A DNA stretch of 64,000 nt from Tolypothrix sp. PCC 7712 (GTDB lineage: Bacteria > Cyanobacteriota > Cyanobacteriia > Cyanobacteriales > Nostocaceae). The position numbers and the translations under genes are program-made. The notes under the pieces were generated by a model, which was not told where the DNA came from, did no database searches, and saw only the letters and a list, made by a program, of their open reading frames with translations. The stretch is from positions 5,705,390 to 5,769,389 of the forward strand of contig NZ_CP063785.1 of the NCBI RefSeq assembly GCF_025860405.1. Direction: 5' to 3'. Shown piece after piece: positions 1-9,200 of the stretch (position 1 is its first letter; every line of letters begins with the position of its first letter).

Positions 1-92
1 ATTGATGCACAAATGGCATAAGCCAAAAATCCCAACAACCCCATTGTGAATTATTCAACACTACTGGGGACAGCAAATTTCAGGATATCTTT

Positions 93-911
93 ATGAAAAC
101 AGGCTGGAAACGCATTGAGGCAACTCTACACGATTTAGGGAATAAAGGTAGCGCCGATACTCCAGAAACAGGTGATCCGCAAAAGCGGCCTTTCTCTTTT
201 AGAATCAGCGTTGGGACAACTGAATCTACAGATAGTGTGCTGAATCCTTCACCAGAGGAACTAGAGAAAGAGGGAAAAACAATTGACCTCAGTCCCGATG
301 CTGAAGGTAGCTTTTCTGACTCAGAGGAATTATTTGCCCACCATCCTGGTGTACAGGCTTTTTCGACACAAGATAGCGGTGGTAAAACACCTAGCCTACC
401 GAAATTTAAAACACCCAGCTTCAGCAACCATCGCCACGGTGCAAATCCGGGATTGGCAATGAATTTGTTAAAGGATATTGAGGAAACCGTTGTAGGTTGG
501 GAGAAGGAACTACATACGATCCTCAAGCAAATTCAAGATGTTTATTTAGAAGGGCCAATAGTCAATGGCTGGTTAGAATCCAACACCAAAGAACCAGACC
601 AAGGCGGAAAAGCGACATTACGCCATGCAGAAGTTGAGCAGCTGATGGATTATGTAGAAGAAATTTGTGCGGCGGGTGCTAAAGTTTCTTATCAATCTTC
701 CCGTACAGGCTACCGTCTATGCGGTGTAGATGCTTCCGGCCAAGTTTGGACACGTCCCTGTCCACCCGATCAGGTTCCATCGGTAAGTATGGCGATCGCA
801 CGTTATCAAAAATTACGCCAACTTTTAGGACGCAAACAATACCTGGAAACTCGCCTTAGTCAATTAGCTGAAACACTGGTAATATTACACAGCCACGTTC
901 AGCAAGCTTAA
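93..911 (+). CDS. Hypothetical cyanobacterial protein
   Basis: I do not recognise this 272-residue protein. The first 130 or so residues are hydrophilic, rich in Ser, Pro, Glu and Gly, and look disordered. The second half (about residues 140-270) looks folded, with a Trp/Tyr/Cys-containing core (around GYRLCGVDASGQVW) and a helical C-terminus. There is no signal peptide or membrane segment. It lies about 210 bp upstream of, and on the same strand as, the glycosyltransferase genes, but the gap holds repeat-type sequence (GTCATTAGTCATTAG), so cotranscription is uncertain. The ATG at 93 is the only reasonable start. Antisense open frames across it are shadows. Confidence 0.7.
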   Translation: MKTGWKRIEATLHDLGNKGSADTPETGDPQKRPFSFRISVGTTESTDSVLNPSPEELEKEGKTIDLSPDAEGSFSDSEELFAHHPGVQAFSTQDSGGKTPSLPKFKTPSFSNHRHGANPGLAMNLLKDIEETVVGWEKELHTILKQIQDVYLEGPIVNGWLESNTKEPDQGGKATLRHAEVEQLMDYVEEICAAGAKVSYQSSRTGYRLCGVDASGQVWTRPCPPDQVPSVSMAIARYQKLRQLLGRKQYLETRLSQLAETLVILHSHVQQA

Positions 912-1122
912 AGTTCTCAAGATTATTTCCGAAGAAACTCGGTTGGTAGGAGTAAATTTTTGGTATAGATTAGCGGCATTAGGTTACGGTTGGATGTTGT
1001 CATGAGTCATTGGTCATTAGTCATTAGTTATTAGTCAAAGCTTTATAGACTTTGTATAACTTGCGACTGTTGGCTTGAGACTTTTGACCACAGACAACTA
1101 GTAACAATAAACACCATAACTA

Positions 1123-2061
1123 ATGCCTATGCCAGATATCCAAATCTCTGCCATTATTTGTACTCACAATCGAGACACCTATTTAGGTGCGGCGATTGAT
1201 AGTCTGTTGGCACAGAATTTTGCGGCTGAGTTTGAAGTTTTGGTAGTTGATAATAACTCCAGCGATCGCACTAAGGAAGTTGTAGCACAAAGAGCCAGCA
1301 ATCCTAGGTTAAAGTATGTCTTTGAGCCAACTACTGGTTTATCTGTAGCGCGCAATACGGGTGCAAAACTAGCGAGTGGAGAGATTCTCGCTTATTTAGA
1401 TGATGATGCAGTCGCAAGCGATCGCTGGCTTTCAGTATTTTATGATGCCTATAAAAATAACTCGCAACTAGCGATCGCTGGTGGTAAAGTTACTCTTTTA
1501 TGGCCCCAAGATGTACAACAACCACGCTGGCTATCCCCTGGATTAGCCGCAAATTTGGGTGCATACGACTTGGGTGACAGCACAACTTATATTGATAAAC
1601 CGAGTTTCACACCCAGAGGTTTAAATTACTGTATACGCCGTTCCTTCTTGGAAGAAATTGGCGGTTTTGATCCGCATCTTGGTCGAGTCGGCAAAAATTT
1701 ATTATCCAATGAAGAACTACAAATGACAGAATTTGCCCTGCAAAAAGGTTGGCAAGTTGCTTATCTTCCCGCAGCTTTAGTGGCACACAACGTTGCACCA
1801 GAACGCCTAAAACGTTCTTGGTTTTTAAACCGCGGCTGGTGGCAAGGTATTAGTGAATGTTACCGCGAACAGCTAGCAGGGAAAGCCGGAATTAGCCAAT
1901 TACAACGAGGTGGCGAACGCTTTATTCGCGGTTTATATAAAGCATTGCAATACTTTTCCGATCCAGCAGAACGCTTTGACAAGCTTGTTTATGCTTATGG
2001 TCAGATTGGTTATTTAAATGCTGCTATTCAAGGGCTGCTATCAACAGCAAATAAAAAATAA
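1123..2061 (+). CDS. GT2 family glycosyltransferase (HpsE-like)
   Basis: This 312-residue inverting GT-A glycosyltransferase is predicted to transfer a nucleotide-activated sugar during exopolysaccharide synthesis at the cytoplasmic face. Visible features: the N-terminal strand SAIICTHNR, the nucleotide-binding VVDNNSSDRT (about residues 41-50), the metal-binding AYLDDDA (about residues 90-96) and the acceptor-side NEELQMTEFALQKGW. There is no membrane segment. The sequence resembles the cyanobacterial family annotated as hormogonium polysaccharide glycosyltransferase HpsE; that name is recalled from family knowledge and not verified. The ATG at 1123 is followed by a second in-frame Met two codons later. 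The next glycosyltransferase gene starts 27 bp downstream, indicating an operon. Confidence 0.88.
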   Translation: MPMPDIQISAIICTHNRDTYLGAAIDSLLAQNFAAEFEVLVVDNNSSDRTKEVVAQRASNPRLKYVFEPTTGLSVARNTGAKLASGEILAYLDDDAVASDRWLSVFYDAYKNNSQLAIAGGKVTLLWPQDVQQPRWLSPGLAANLGAYDLGDSTTYIDKPSFTPRGLNYCIRRSFLEEIGGFDPHLGRVGKNLLSNEELQMTEFALQKGWQVAYLPAALVAHNVAPERLKRSWFLNRGWWQGISECYREQLAGKAGISQLQRGGERFIRGLYKALQYFSDPAERFDKLVYAYGQIGYLNAAIQGLLSTANKK

Positions 2062-2088
2062 TATCTAAAAATCTATTTTAAATCTTAT

Positions 2089-2979
2089 ATGTCATCTAAA
2101 ATTCCTGTTTCTGTACTTATTCCCGCTAAAAATGAGCAAGCTAATTTACCAGCCTGTCTCACTAGCTTGCAAATGGCTGATGAAGTATTTCTAGTTGATT
2201 CTCAAAGTACAGATAACAGCGTCGCTATTGCAGAAAGCTTTGGCGCTCATATCGTCCAATTTAAATTTAATGGTAGCTGGCCGAAGAAGAAGAATTGGTC
2301 TTTAGAGAATCTGCCATTTCGCAATGAATGGGTGTTAATTGTCGATTGCGACGAGCGGATTACATCGGAATTATGGGCAGAAATTGCTCAAGTAATTGAA
2401 GATGATGAATATGCAGGTTATTATCTCAATCGTCGGGTCTTTTTCCTAGGAAAATGGATTCGCCACGGTGGTAAATATCCCGATTGGAATTTGCGGTTAT
2501 TTAAGCATAAACAAGGGCGTTACGAAAACCTGCATACCGAAGATATTCCCAATACTGGCGACAATGAAGTTCACGAACATGTAGTTTTAGATGGTAAAGT
2601 CGGCTATCTCAAAAACGATATGTTGCATGAAGATTTCCGCGACCTTTACCACTGGTTAGAAAGACACAATCGTTATTCCAATTGGGAAGCCCGCGTTTAT
2701 TACAATCTGCTCACCAATCAAGATGAAGGTGGCACAATTGGCGGACATTTATTTGGTGATGCAGTCCAACGCAAACGCTTCTTAAAAAAAGTCTGGGTAC
2801 GTCTACCATTTAAACCTTTATTACGGTTTATTTTGTTCTACATTATTCAGCGCGGCTTTTTAGATGGCAAAGCTGGCTATGTTTATGCCTGTTTATTAAG
2901 CCAATACGAATATCAAATCGGAGCCAAACTCTACGAATTACGCGACTGCGGCGGAACGCTGAATACGGCGAAATCGTAG
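2089..2979 (+). CDS. GT2 family glycosyltransferase (WaaE/KdtX-like)
   Basis: This 296-residue glycosyltransferase starts with VSVLIPAKNEQANLPACL, followed by FLVDSQSTDNS and the metal-binding VLIVDCDERIT (about residues 80-90). The pattern with PKKKNWSLE after the first Rossmann half is typical of the WaaE/KdtX-like GT2 branch that decorates LPS core or exopolysaccharide. The C-terminal third is basic and amphipathic (RFILFYIIQRGFLDG), suggesting peripheral membrane association. It sits 27 bp after the preceding glycosyltransferase and about 130 bp before an acetyltransferase, so the three probably build and acetylate one glycan. The donor and acceptor cannot be read from sequence. Confidence 0.88.
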   Translation: MSSKIPVSVLIPAKNEQANLPACLTSLQMADEVFLVDSQSTDNSVAIAESFGAHIVQFKFNGSWPKKKNWSLENLPFRNEWVLIVDCDERITSELWAEIAQVIEDDEYAGYYLNRRVFFLGKWIRHGGKYPDWNLRLFKHKQGRYENLHTEDIPNTGDNEVHEHVVLDGKVGYLKNDMLHEDFRDLYHWLERHNRYSNWEARVYYNLLTNQDEGGTIGGHLFGDAVQRKRFLKKVWVRLPFKPLLRFILFYIIQRGFLDGKAGYVYACLLSQYEYQIGAKLYELRDCGGTLNTAKS

Positions 2980-3170
2980 TGAGGGGGATGAGGGAGATGA
3001 GGGGGATGAGGGGGATGAGGGAGATGAGGGGGATAAGGAGGATGAGGGAGATGAAGAGAAATCCCAATTACCAATTACCCATTACCAATTACCAATTACC
3101 CATTACCAAATGACAAATAACAAATACCCAATGCCCAATGCCCCATGCCCCATGCCCCATGCCCCATTTG
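2980..3170 (+). repeat. Composite repeat: 9-bp minisatellite plus 7-bp STRRs
   Basis: A run of imperfect 9-bp units of the type GAGGGGGAT/GAGGGAGAT (about 2982-3052) is followed by AGAAATCCCAATTACC and then 7-bp STRR families (ATTACCA/ATTACCC, then CAATGCC/CCATGCC). The same order appears inverted at 4837-5060 and again near 41560-41680 and 60100-60180, so the composite disperses as a unit. Its right end overlaps the 5' end of the acetyltransferase reading frame. Confidence 0.85.
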
Positions 3171-3718
3171 CCGATTTACGCAAGTATGACCAATCCTGGT
3201 TTGATAGAGGGCGACCGGGTTGGTATATTTTGTTGTGGTGGTTGGTGCAGGCGATCGCGTTTCCTTTGACTATACAACCGTTAAATCAGCTGCGTTGTAT
3301 GTTGCTGCGCTTGTTTGGGGCGCGGATTGGTAAAGGTGTATTGATTCGCCCGACTGCACGCTTTACCTATCCTTGGAAAGTTACTATCGGTGACTATAGC
3401 TGGATTGGTGATGATGTCGTGTTCTATAGTCTGGATGAGATTCACGTCGGGGATCACTGCGTAATTTCCCATAAAAGTTATCTCTGTACTGGTAGCCATG
3501 ATATGCGCGATCCGGCTTTTGGCTTGAAGACAGCGAAGATTACTATTAATAATGGCGTTTGGGTAGCAGCTGATTGTTTTGTCGCCCCTGGTGTGGAAAT
3601 CGGCGCAAATGCTGTGATTGGTGCGCGTAGTAGTGTTTTTACTTCCATGCCATCTGGACAAGTTTGTTTAGGTAGTCCTTGCCGTCCGCAATATCCTAGG
3701 ATAGTTGATAATTCGTAG
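3110..3718 (+). CDS. WcaF/HpsU-like O-acetyltransferase (left-handed beta-helix)
   Basis: Predicted acetyl-CoA-dependent sugar O-acetyltransferase (202 residues) of the WcaF/maltose acetyltransferase type. From about residue 60 it shows hexapeptide-repeat turns (IGKGVLIRPTARFTYPWKV, VTIGDYSWIGDDV, IHVGDHCVISHKS, VEIGANAVIGARS), with the catalytic His likely in GSHDMRD. Cyanobacterial homologues are labelled HpsU, which fits the upstream glycosyltransferases; that name is recalled, not checked. The start is uncertain: residues 2-19 are encoded by STRR DNA (MPNAPCPMPHAP). An internal ATG at 3152 would give MPHAPFADLRKYDQSWFDRG, close to the usual N-terminus, and is the more likely start. Confidence 0.85.
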   Translation: MTNNKYPMPNAPCPMPHAPFADLRKYDQSWFDRGRPGWYILLWWLVQAIAFPLTIQPLNQLRCMLLRLFGARIGKGVLIRPTARFTYPWKVTIGDYSWIGDDVVFYSLDEIHVGDHCVISHKSYLCTGSHDMRDPAFGLKTAKITINNGVWVAADCFVAPGVEIGANAVIGARSSVFTSMPSGQVCLGSPCRPQYPRIVDNS

Positions 3719-3734
3719 TTCGTAATTGATGGAG

Positions 3735-3863
3735 TAAGGGACTTCCAAATAAAAAAATATCCCAGTATTTATTGTGGGGTGGACATCTTGTCCGCCCAGA
3801 TTACGTGGCGGGCAAGATGCCCGCCCCACAAGATGGAATAATTTATTTCTTGTAAATCCCTAA
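3735..3863. repeat. MITE-like inverted-repeat element, copy 1 (family A)
   Basis: An approximately 129-bp element begins TAAGGGACTTCCAAATAAA and ends with TTTATTTCTTGTAAATCCCT. The interior is a long imperfect palindrome (GTGGGGTGGACATCTTGTCC against GGGCAAGATGCCCGCCCCAC). Near-identical copies lie at 12404-12532 (inverted) and 61807-61935 (same orientation), with a truncated copy at 12530-12582. It has no coding capacity. Confidence 0.85.
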
Positions 3864-3871
3864 GGATTGGT

Positions 3872-4837
3872 TTAGCGGTAGACTTCTGGGTTGACGCAAT
3901 AGGGAAGACGATCGCCTTTTAAGCCGGCGATTAAGTTTGCGATCGCAATGTCTGCCATTTTTGCTCTTGTTTGACGGCTGGCGCTGCCGATGTGGGGTGT
4001 GATAATCAGGTTGTCTAAGGTTAGCAAGGGGCTATCCATTGGTAGCGGTTCGGGATCGGTGACATCTAAAGCGGCGGCGGCGATTTGCTTTTGGGAAAGT
4101 GCCCGATACAATGCCTCTTGGTCGATAATCGTTCCCCGTGCGGTATTAATTAAGATAGCCGATGGCTTCATTAAAGCAAATTGGCGATCGCTTAATAAAT
4201 GATATGTCTCTTGATTCCCTGGGGTATGGATACTGATAAAGTCAGATGTTTGCAATAACGTGTCTAACGTTACAAACTCCGCACCATAACACTTTTCTAC
4301 TTCTGGCTGACATTTACGGTTGCTGGTATATAGTATTCTCATATCAAAACCTTGGGCACGACGCGCTACAGCTTGTCCAATCCGTCCCCAGCCGATAATA
4401 CCCAAGGTAGCACCTGCAACATTCGGCCCTAATAATAAATCTGGTTCCCAAGTGCGCCACAAACCTGCACGGGTAAATCTATCAGCCTCCACAACTCGCC
4501 GTGCAGTAGCCATGATTAATGCCCAAGTTAAATCTGCGGTGGCATCAGTTAATACACCGGGCGTATGTCCCACCGGAATTTTCTGTGCAGTCGCTGCGGC
4601 GATATCGATGTTATCGAACCCCACAGCCATTTGACTAATAACTTTCAGCGAGGAACTAGCAATTAACTGTTGGTCGATTCTATCAGTCAACAGACACAAC
4701 AACCCATCTACAGCCTTCACCTTAGCCAGCAACACCTCATAAGGCGGCGGCTGACGTTCCGGCCAAACTTCCACAGATGCATAGGCATTGAGTGGTGCTA
4801 AATCAGTTGGTAGATTGCGAGTAATGAAGATTTTCAT
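3872..4837 (-). CDS. D-isomer-specific 2-hydroxyacid dehydrogenase (glyoxylate/hydroxypyruvate reductase-like)
   Basis: This 321-residue NAD(P)H-dependent dehydrogenase interconverts 2-keto acids and D-2-hydroxy acids; the closest functional group is glyoxylate/hydroxypyruvate reductase. The Rossmann motif is LGIIGWGRIGQAVARRA (about residues 145-161). The catalytic triad is visible as Arg in NTARGTIID, Glu in DVTDPEPLP and His in ITPHIGSAS. The position after the second dinucleotide-binding strand is YTSNRK, which suggests NADP(H) preference (inference). It is convergent with the acetyltransferase gene, with a MITE between them. The upstream region is an STRR and minisatellite block, so its promoter must lie inside or beyond repeats. 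Confidence 0.92.
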   Translation of the reverse strand: MKIFITRNLPTDLAPLNAYASVEVWPERQPPPYEVLLAKVKAVDGLLCLLTDRIDQQLIASSSLKVISQMAVGFDNIDIAAATAQKIPVGHTPGVLTDATADLTWALIMATARRVVEADRFTRAGLWRTWEPDLLLGPNVAGATLGIIGWGRIGQAVARRAQGFDMRILYTSNRKCQPEVEKCYGAEFVTLDTLLQTSDFISIHTPGNQETYHLLSDRQFALMKPSAILINTARGTIIDQEALYRALSQKQIAAAALDVTDPEPLPMDSPLLTLDNLIITPHIGSASRQTRAKMADIAIANLIAGLKGDRLPYCVNPEVYR

Positions 4838-4839
4838 TT

Positions 4840-5060
4840 GTCATTAGTCAATTGGTAATGGGTAATGGGTAATGGGTAATGGGTAATTGGGATTTCTGCT
4901 CATCCCCCTCATCTCCCTCATCCCCCTCATCCCCCTCATCCCCCTCATCTCCCTCATCTCCCTCATCTCCCTCATCTCCCTCATCTCCCTCATCTCCCTC
5001 ATCCCCCTCATCCCCCTCATCCCCCTCATCTCCCTCATCTCCCTCATCTCCCTCATCCCC
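4840..5060. repeat. STRR block plus 17-unit 9-bp minisatellite
   Basis: From 4840 to 4890 there is a 7-bp STRR (GGGTAAT units), then GGGATTTCTG, then 17 complete 9-bp units of CATCNCCCT (N = C or T) from 4901 to 5053 plus a partial unit. The only variation is the C/T at position 5 of each unit, in runs (1 C, 1 T, 3 C, 6 T, 3 C, 3 T). Long open frames on both strands here are by-products of the 9-bp period. Confidence 0.93.
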
Positions 5061-5067
5061 AATCCCC

Positions 5068-6264
5068 TCACTGCTGCCTCACCCATTCCTCAAACAGGCG
5101 GGAGCCGACTGTATAATATTCATCATCACTGCTGCTAATTACACCAGTACCAGCGATGACTTCTAGGGCTTCTGTGACTTTGGCGCGGCTGAAGTTGGTA
5201 TATTGTGCTAACTCTAGGGGTGTGGTTGTACGGGTATGGATGAGGGCAGAATAAACTGTGCGTTCGTCTTGGCTAAAACAGCCGGAGAGGTTTTCGTCGT
5301 TCCACCAGGCGGAAAAGTCTTTGTCGTGGTGCTGGAGTAATTTGTCGATGAGATAATCGCGGAAGTCTTGCTGGTTGGAGTCAAAAATCAGGTTGAGTGA
5401 TTGTTGGGTGAGGTAGGGGTGACATCCTGACCATTCTAGGATTGCGGTGATGGTATCGTCATTTAAAGTGATGTTTTCTTGTTCGGCGCGATCGCCTATC
5501 AATTTTTTGGTATCTTCTGCAGTTAAAGCCCCTAACCATTCGATTTCGGCGATGTTTAATAATGGCGAACCAACGCGCTGCTGATATTCCTTTAAGTTGC
5601 GGTAACCGGAGAGTAATAAACCTAAGCTAGATTTGATGGCGGTGTCGGTATCTTTTAAGCCCCGCAGGTAAGCCCAAGCGTCATTCGCCCAATCTTCGTT
5701 GACAATGTACTCAGCGCCATCGATGAGGAAGCAAACGCCTTGAAACTTCAGCTTCCGCAGTTCTTCTGTGGTTTTTAAGAATGCTAACCGGAAGTTATCG
5801 TTATCTAAACGCTTTTCTGTATCGGCATTAGTAAAATTTAATTTAATATCTGCTTGGCTGAGGAACTTTAAGGTTACTTCTCCACCTGTGATTTTACCGA
5901 GAAAGTCGCGGTACATTTGGCGAATTTCGGTTAAAGGAACTTGTCGCCACCTTTCTATGGCTTCCCGCAGTCTGGCGATGAGGAGGTAACGCAGGTTGTC
6001 TAAGTCTTTGGGTTGTTCTAACTGGAGGTTAATTAATACGGGGAAGGCGCGCCGGGGATAACTGCTAGTAGGATTAAGTAAATTCCATTCCACAGCCCGT
6101 AAAGCGCTGGTTTTACCTAAACGCCTTCCGCCTAACAAAATCCGCACTTGAAAGGGGGATTTGAGCATGGTATTAATTAAGTCGCTGCGTCCGAAGAAGT
6201 GGGAGGGATCTGTAATGGCGACGCGGTAGTTATCGAAGGGACGTTCTCCACCAAAATCCGACAT
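5068..6264 (-). CDS. Companion AAA ATPase with C-terminal winged helix
   Basis: ATPase of about 398 residues. It begins with a short lead and HFFGR, then Walker A GGRRLGKTS and Walker B VCFLIDGAEYI, then an AAA lid including GCHPYLTQQSLNLI. The last 70 residues (RTVYSALIHTRTTTPLELAQYTNFSRAKVTEAL) look like a winged-helix domain. The layout is that of AAA_16/AAA_35 (Orc1/STAND-type) ATPases. The start is set at ATG 6264 because AGAGGAAAG lies 7-9 bp upstream; a longer frame to 6303 adds residues without a ribosome site. The gene overlaps the 3' end of the HEAT-NACHT gene by 88 bp in the -1 frame and repeats its second ATPase module (FFGR plus P-loop), so the two are probably co-translated partners. 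The target is unknown. Confidence 0.85.
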   Translation of the reverse strand: MSDFGGERPFDNYRVAITDPSHFFGRSDLINTMLKSPFQVRILLGGRRLGKTSALRAVEWNLLNPTSSYPRRAFPVLINLQLEQPKDLDNLRYLLIARLREAIERWRQVPLTEIRQMYRDFLGKITGGEVTLKFLSQADIKLNFTNADTEKRLDNDNFRLAFLKTTEELRKLKFQGVCFLIDGAEYIVNEDWANDAWAYLRGLKDTDTAIKSSLGLLLSGYRNLKEYQQRVGSPLLNIAEIEWLGALTAEDTKKLIGDRAEQENITLNDDTITAILEWSGCHPYLTQQSLNLIFDSNQQDFRDYLIDKLLQHHDKDFSAWWNDENLSGCFSQDERTVYSALIHTRTTTPLELAQYTNFSRAKVTEALEVIAGTGVISSSDDEYYTVGSRLFEEWVRQQ

Positions 6265-9200
6265 TGTTCGCTTTCCTCTACTGTCATTTGCATCTGTATC
6301 CAATGTGATAATAGAGGAATTCGGAGATGGTAGAAATCCTGATGCTCAATTTCCTCTTGATACAACAATCCAACATTTGTGAGCCAATTACAAGCATCTA
6401 GGCATTGGTTGGCGGTAAAGCGGCTTTGCAGGTGGTGGAGTAGGGCTGCTTGGGGGATTTTGTCGTGGAATGGTTCGTTACAGGCGATAACGCGCAAAAT
6501 TGAGATTGCAACTTGAAAGTTGCGTTTTTCTAAGTCTTCCCAAATGCTTTTTTCCAGGTAATTCTTTAATTCGCCTTTCTGGGTTAAGGTTCTGGCTAAA
6601 TAAGGTTCTACCATTGCCCAGGTAATTAGCAGATTACCATTTTGATTGAGCTTGGTATTATTATCTTTAATCTTCTCTGTTAAAAAGCGAGCTAATTGAC
6701 GAGATACAAAGGGATGTCCGCCGCTTTGGTTGTGGATTTGTTGGGGCGTATCTGTGTCAAATTCTAAGCCCATTAACTTACCCAGATTCACCAGCATATC
6801 TTGGGTTTCATCGGTGGAGAAAGGAGCTAAAAAGATTTCTTTGAAGAAGCTATAGACTGGATTTGTGGCAACTCCTGGTTGTGACCAATAATTAATGCGA
6901 TTACAATCGGGATGCACATCAGCAATGAGTAATGAGATTTGCCGTTGTTGTTGGCATAATACTCGCAACGCACCAAAAACAGCATTAAATTCTTCGGCTT
7001 TTTCGCGGCTGTCTGCTGGGGTGGGAATAATCCTTTCGACTTCATCTAAAAAGCAGAGAATCGGCAATTTATATTGATTATTTTTCTGAATGGCGCTTGC
7101 AAGTTGATTTACTCGTTGAATAAATTCACTCGCTAATTCGCTGGCTGGTTTATCGGTGGCGAAAGGTGGAAATTGGGGGAGTGGTTCGGCACTTTCTAGA
7201 GTTGAGAGACATTGGATAAACTTGTTAAATAAATTCGCACCGTAGCGAGAATTGCTATAACTTTGTAAATCGATGCGGACTATAGGATATTCCCGCAGCA
7301 TAAAGTCTAATTGAAATAACACTGAGGTTTTACCTGACTTGCGTAAGCCAAATAAACCCACACCTTGATATCTGATTAATTCTTCGCCTAAGCGTTGTAG
7401 TAATTCTGTGCGCCCGAAAAATGATAAGGTATCGGTGATGGCGTTTCTATCATCAAAGAAATCAGCCCGTTGCAGGTATCTATCAGTATATTCTTCCAGC
7501 AAGCCGATACAGTCATATTTATTGCTTAATGCCTTTTCTACAGATGATAATGGCATGGGAATCAGCAGAAAAGCATCGCGTAACCGTACCTTAGCAATTT
7601 CCATTCTGGCTGTAGTATCTGGCGGGAGTTTGTAGATTAATAAGCCAGCTTTTTGGGTTTGTTCTGTAGGTAATTGCTGGGCAAGTTCTACCAATTGGAT
7701 AATATCTTTATCGGTGGGGGTATCAACAGTAATTAAAACCGGGAAAGGGGCATAACTGCTGAGACTACTGGTAATAGATTCGATAATTAGATATTCTTTT
7801 TCCCGCTTTACCTGAGCATCAACTTGTTCTAAAAACTTGGCTACTAAATCTAAATATTCAGTTTTCTGTTCGTGTTGTTGTAGGAATTGCTTAAATGTCT
7901 CGGCTTGAGTCCATTGAGAAGGTAAGCGTAACTGTACTAACTGGAAAAACTTATCACTTAAAGTATGGTCTTTGCTGTTAGCTGCATATTCAATAATATG
8001 TTCTCGCAGTTCCACAGCCGCATCTAAAGGCAGTAAATTAGCTAATAACAGATAGACACCGCGAAATCTGGGATCGTTAATGTGTTGATTAACTCGTTCT
8101 TGAACTGCTTCACCTTCACCCAGAAAGTTTTGCACCAAGAAGAATTCCATGATTTTATCGTGGCGGAAATACCAGATTTTCTCGGCTTCGCCCTTGTCAT
8201 TTTCCCATTGACGGCTGATGACCATTTTATATTTTTCATCTTCCAAGCTGGTTAATTCCCGTTGAAATTCCTGGGCGGGTATGATGGTTTGATCATTGAG
8301 CCGCATTTGGTAAACAGCTTGAGAGAATCGCTTTAAAGGGAATACCTGATGCCATTCTCGCTGGTATTCCGCCGACATTAGCTGATATTGCTGTTCTTGC
8401 AAGCGAAATAAATTAGGTTGCTGTCCCTGTGATAGCATCAACGCCACCAGCGTTAAATCCATCGGGTTAGAAAGAATGCGCTTGGCTGCGGCTAAATCTT
8501 CCGGCGATTGTTGTTCGTTAAAGGCTTCCGCGAGGTAGTTGGTACAAGCTTGCGCGTATTTACTCTGCGTAGGGTGCGTTATGGACGATAGTCCTAACGC
8601 ACCAGAAGCGTCGCTGGGTACGCCAGCCTCGGATGGTGCGTTAGCCTGCGGCGTAACACACCCTACATCATTTTGCGTAGGGTGTGTTATGGACGATAGT
8701 CCTAACGCACCGGAAATCTCGCTGGGTACGTCAGTCTCCGATGGTGCGTTAGCCTGCGGCGTAACACACCCTACATCATTTTGTGTAGGGTGGGTTATGG
8801 ATGATAGTCCTAACGCACCGGAAATCTCGCTGGGTACGTCAGTCTCCGATGGTGCGTTAGCCTGCGGCGTAACACACCCTACATTTTCCCCATTCCCCAA
8901 TCCCCGTTCCCCAGTCCCCAGTCCCCAGTCCCCAATCCCCAGTCCCCTCGTCAGCAAAAACCGCTCAATCTGCTCTCGCTGCAATGGCTGCAATTCATAT
9001 TTCTTCGCTGTGGAAGGGGGTACCCAATCTAGGGGCTGGGTGGTCATAATGATATTGCCACCAAAAAAGCTTTCGGCAAACTGGGAGACTTTCGCCCTGG
9101 TGTCGGCGGTGACTTCGTTGAGTCCGTCGATGCAGATATCTAAGGCTCGGTTGTAAATCAGGTTTTTGAGGAATTTGGTATCGTCTACCTGTCCCCGTAG

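Noticed and set aside
4879..5166. Plus- and minus-strand frames made of SSPSSP, ISLISL or REMREM peptides
   Set aside because: Products of the 9-bp minisatellite in each frame.
8539..9156. A 205-codon plus-strand frame over the 108-bp repeats
   Set aside because: Antisense shadow of the repeat insert inside the NACHT gene.
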